7,918 bases of DNA from Acidobacteriaceae bacterium (lineage in GTDB: Bacteria; Acidobacteriota; Terriglobia; Terriglobales; Acidobacteriaceae), in assembly GCA_003165855.1 (NCBI GenBank), contig PMXH01000585.1, positions 16,001 through 23,918 of the forward strand, written 5' to 3'. Shown here piece after piece: positions 5,832 to 7,918 of the stretch. The notes under the pieces are model-generated. The model worked only from the letters and a program-made list of their open reading frames with translations. It searched no databases and was not told where the DNA came from. The translations under genes and the position numbers were made by a program. Position 1 is the stretch's first letter, and every line of letters starts with the position of its first letter.

Positions 5832-7918
5832 TTAACCTCCACGGCAACCGACTTGCGCTCCACGCCGCTTCCTTCGTCTTGGCGGTCTCCTCGAGCCACT
5901 GCGCAATAGATATCAAGCCACTGTTCCCGGACTGTTTCCCAGCGGTAGTCTTGTGCCTGGCACCGGGCATTCCCGGCGAGTGTTCGCGCCAATCCCGGCT
6001 CGCGGAGCAGCCTGAGGACGTTTTCGCCAAGCTGCCGCCAGTCGCGCGGCGGTGAAAGCAGTCCTGTGCGCTCGTCCTCCACAATGTAGCGAATCCCGTC
6101 CGGCGCCGTGCTCACTACGGGAAGTCCCGCCGCGAATGCCTCCAGCACCGAGACCGGCATGTTATCCAGAATCGAGGCGTTGACAAAAATATCGGAGCGG
6201 TCATACCAGGCCCCAATCCGCTCTCGCGAAACTCTTCCCGCAAATTCCACATGGTTCAGCCGCAACTCCCCGACCAGTTCCCGCACCTTCGGTTCGAGTG
6301 AACCTCCGCCCGCGAGGATCAGTTCCGCCTCCGGGTAGGCCTTCTGCACCAATCCGAACGCCCGCACGACATCGTCCACCGCGTAGTAAGGCTCGCAACC
6401 TCGCGTGCAAATCAGGACCGGGCGCACCTCGCTGCGTTCGCGATACCAGATCCGTTCTCCGTCTACCAAGTTCGGAATCACCTCGGCCGTGATGCCGAAT
6501 TCTCGGAAGACATCCCGCAGGTACGCCGAAGGGACGACTTTCCTTCCCATTCGGCGCAACATGGCTCGCGCCAGCTGGGAACGCGAAAGGTGGTCTTGCG
6601 CTTCCCCGCTCCGGTAGTTCACAATCGTTTTCTTTCCTCGCAGCCGAGCGACAATCCAGGCTGGAACCGGCGCCAGCCAGAAGGACCAATAGGACGCGGA
6701 AAAAATGTGCACCAGGTCCACATCACTCACCGCTCTCCACAACCTTGCCCAATAAAACGGGGCGCCGACAACCGTCCGCACAAATGGCACGCGCTCTATC
6801 CAGCGCAGCAACTCCGGGAACTCAGGTTCAATGGGCATAAACTTCGCTTCCACAGAAGCATCGTTTCGCCAGTTCTGCACCAGCAGATCGGCTTGTACCG
6901 CTTGCCCCCCGACCTTGCGGAGCGACGGTGCCACGATTACCACTCTCAGGCGCTCCTGCTTTTTCGCAGACAGCATCGTCCGGTTGTCGGCGCCGGTCTG
7001 CACCGCGTCGGGAGATTCTGTTTGCGGCCGCGCATCCGCCGGCGCTCCGGTCGCCGCGTCCCAGGCTCGGGGCTCGACTGCGCCCGGCACTCGCTCCAGG
7101 AAATTCCGGTGCCACAACTCGAATAGCAGCAATTGCCAGAGGACTCCGGAGTGATCCCTTTTGCCCGAGACGTGTGCTTCGACTATTGCCCGCACGGCAT
7201 CAGGGTTGAAATAGCCTCGTTGCAGACTGCGAGGGTCCAGCAATATCTGGTGCAATTCGTTTTTCATGTCCTGCCGCATCCAGTGCACTAAAGGCAGCGC
7301 AAATCCCTGCTTGGCCCGGTGCAGCACTTCCCGCGGAACCCCCACCCGTTCCGCCAGTTTCTTCAGGATGTACTTCCGCGTCCCGCCGCGGTACTTCCAC
7401 TTGGCGGGCAGACCGGTGACCCACTCAACAAACTCGTGGTCGAGGATCGGCGCCCGCACTTCCAGCGACGCTGCCATGCTCATGCGATCCACTTTCGCCA
7501 GCACGTCCGCAGTCATGTAGGTCTTCGTATCCAGATACAGAAGACGACTCAGCGGGTCCTTAGCCGGCCCGCGGTCGTAGTACTCGCGAAACTGTAGAAA
7601 CGGGTCGGGAAGATGCGAAGCCAGTTCCTGAAAGTCCCGGGAGAAAAGTGCCCGATCCCGGTCGCAGGCGGGAAGAAAAGATACGCCGTCCAAATACCGG
7701 TCGCGGGACGACAGCGACAGATTCCAACTTAACTTGCGTCCCCGCAGCGTCGAAGGCAAGTGCGGATAGACGTGTCTGCGATACTGTCGGCCAACCCAGC
7801 CCGGAATGTGATCGAAGTGGCGCCGCTTCAGGTTGACCGCGTAGCGGTCATAGCCTGCAAATAATTCGTCGCCTCCATCGCCCGCCAGCGCCACCGTTAC
7901 ATGCTTCCGCGCCATCAC
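5828..7918 (-). CDS. AsnB-type asparagine synthase (C-terminal domain) fused to GT4 glycosyltransferase; N-terminus outside window
   Basis: The frame is open to the window edge, and the GTG/ATG at its first visible codons are internal (the preceding domain is cut off). Numbering from the edge, residues 1-275 are the end of an AsnB synthetase domain: VTVALAGDGGDELFAGY (7-23), SLEVRAPILDHEF (151-163), RAKQGFALP (201-209) and LLLFELWHRNFL (263-274), the usual family C-terminus. After an Ala/Pro/Asp-rich linker (277-314), residues 325-675 form a complete GT4 enzyme: VVIVAPSLRKVGGQA, VIPNLVD (480-486), EPYYAVDDVVRAF, LILAGGG (533-539) and the donor motif with D585 and E593, then AAGLPVVSTAPDG. AsnB enzymes transfer glutamine-derived ammonia to an adenylated carboxylate, and in glycan loci such homologues may amidate sugar acids. 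The glutaminase domain and SGGxDS loop are outside the window. The downstream glycosyltransferase overlaps by 4 bp. A separate GT4 start at M315 (6976) is possible but has only a weak Shine-Dalgarno. Confidence 0.87.
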   Translation of the reverse strand: MMARKHVTVALAGDGGDELFAGYDRYAVNLKRRHFDHIPGWVGRQYRRHVYPHLPSTLRGRKLSWNLSLSSRDRYLDGVSFLPACDRDRALFSRDFQELASHLPDPFLQFREYYDRGPAKDPLSRLLYLDTKTYMTADVLAKVDRMSMAASLEVRAPILDHEFVEWVTGLPAKWKYRGGTRKYILKKLAERVGVPREVLHRAKQGFALPLVHWMRQDMKNELHQILLDPRSLQRGYFNPDAVRAIVEAHVSGKRDHSGVLWQLLLFELWHRNFLERVPGAVEPRAWDAATGAPADARPQTESPDAVQTGADNRTMLSAKKQERLRVVIVAPSLRKVGGQAVQADLLVQNWRNDASVEAKFMPIEPEFPELLRWIERVPFVRTVVGAPFYWARLWRAVSDVDLVHIFSASYWSFWLAPVPAWIVARLRGKKTIVNYRSGEAQDHLSRSQLARAMLRRMGRKVVPSAYLRDVFREFGITAEVIPNLVDGERIWYRERSEVRPVLICTRGCEPYYAVDDVVRAFGLVQKAYPEAELILAGGGSLEPKVRELVGELRLNHVEFAGRVSRERIGAWYDRSDIFVNASILDNMPVSVLEAFAAGLPVVSTAPDGIRYIVEDERTGLLSPPRDWRQLGENVLRLLREPGLARTLAGNARCQAQDYRWETVREQWLDIYCAVARGDRQDEGSGVERKSVAVEVK
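5836..5840 (-). promoter_or_regulatory. Ribosome binding site within the end of the AsnB-GT4 gene
   Basis: Read on the minus strand, GGAGG lies 4 nt before the GTG at 5831 and overlaps the last codons of the upstream gene. The spacing is short for the GTG and long (16 nt) for the ATG at 5819. The GTG is preferred because of the 4-bp stop-start overlap. Confidence 0.5.
6977..7090 (-). other. Interdomain linker of the AsnB-GT4 fusion
   Basis: About 38 codons between the normal end of the AsnB domain and the Met that precedes the first GT4 beta strand are rich in Ala, Pro, Asp and Thr, with no recognisable domain. The stretch could be a former C-terminal tail plus intergenic DNA brought into frame by loss of a stop codon, or an evolved flexible tether. 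No stop codon is present in this frame. Confidence 0.65.

Noticed and set aside
6590..7126. 178-codon open frame on the plus strand opposite the AsnB-GT4 gene
   Set aside because: Antisense to well-supported coding sequence, composition typical of a shadow frame, and no family resemblance.
7913..7918. GTG/ATG at the right edge as the true start of the AsnB-GT4 gene
   Set aside because: The sequence there is already inside the AsnB synthetase core, just before GDGGDE; the glutaminase domain and PP-loop must lie outside the window.

Overview
The window is GC-rich, densely coding bacterial DNA. It reads as the inside of a surface-polysaccharide (exopolysaccharide, capsule or O-antigen type) biosynthesis locus. 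Six protein genes are visible. Two run off the window edges, and the only gaps longer than 100 bp are one divergent spacer (237 bp) and one convergent spacer (118 bp). No rRNA, tRNA, CRISPR array, insertion sequence or phage gene was seen. The gene types (AsnB-type amidotransferase, GT4 glycosyltransferases, sulfotransferase, NodB deacetylase, ATP-grasp, PHP) are those of glycan clusters often linked to exosortase systems. Together with the base composition they would suit an Acidobacteriota-like or other environmental Gram-negative genome. That placement is a guess, because no marker gene is present.

Layout. On the left, a minus-strand unit reads GT4 glycosyltransferase (265-1437) then the start of a sulfotransferase (1-239, cut by the window edge). 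A divergent spacer (1438-1674) separates it from a plus-strand cassette of three tightly packed genes: ATP-grasp ligase (1675-2886), PHP-family phosphoesterase (2883-3680, 4-bp ATGA overlap) and NodB-type polysaccharide deacetylase (3689-4492). A convergent spacer with hairpins follows. On the right is a second minus-strand unit. Its upstream gene joins the C-terminal synthetase half of an AsnB-type asparagine synthase to a complete GT4 glycosyltransferase in one uninterrupted frame (5828-7918, N-terminus outside the window). It overlaps by 4 bp a TuaH-like glycosyltransferase (4611-5831).

How the genes may work together (inference). The three glycosyltransferase domains would build a lipid-linked repeat unit on the cytoplasmic face. 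NodB could uncover an amino group on an N-acetyl sugar. The ATP-grasp enzyme could join a carboxylate to such an amine, the AsnB half could amidate a carboxylate, and the sulfotransferase could add sulfate. The plus-strand trio is the part most likely to be an under-described functional unit, and the AsnB-GT4 fusion is the most unusual single gene.
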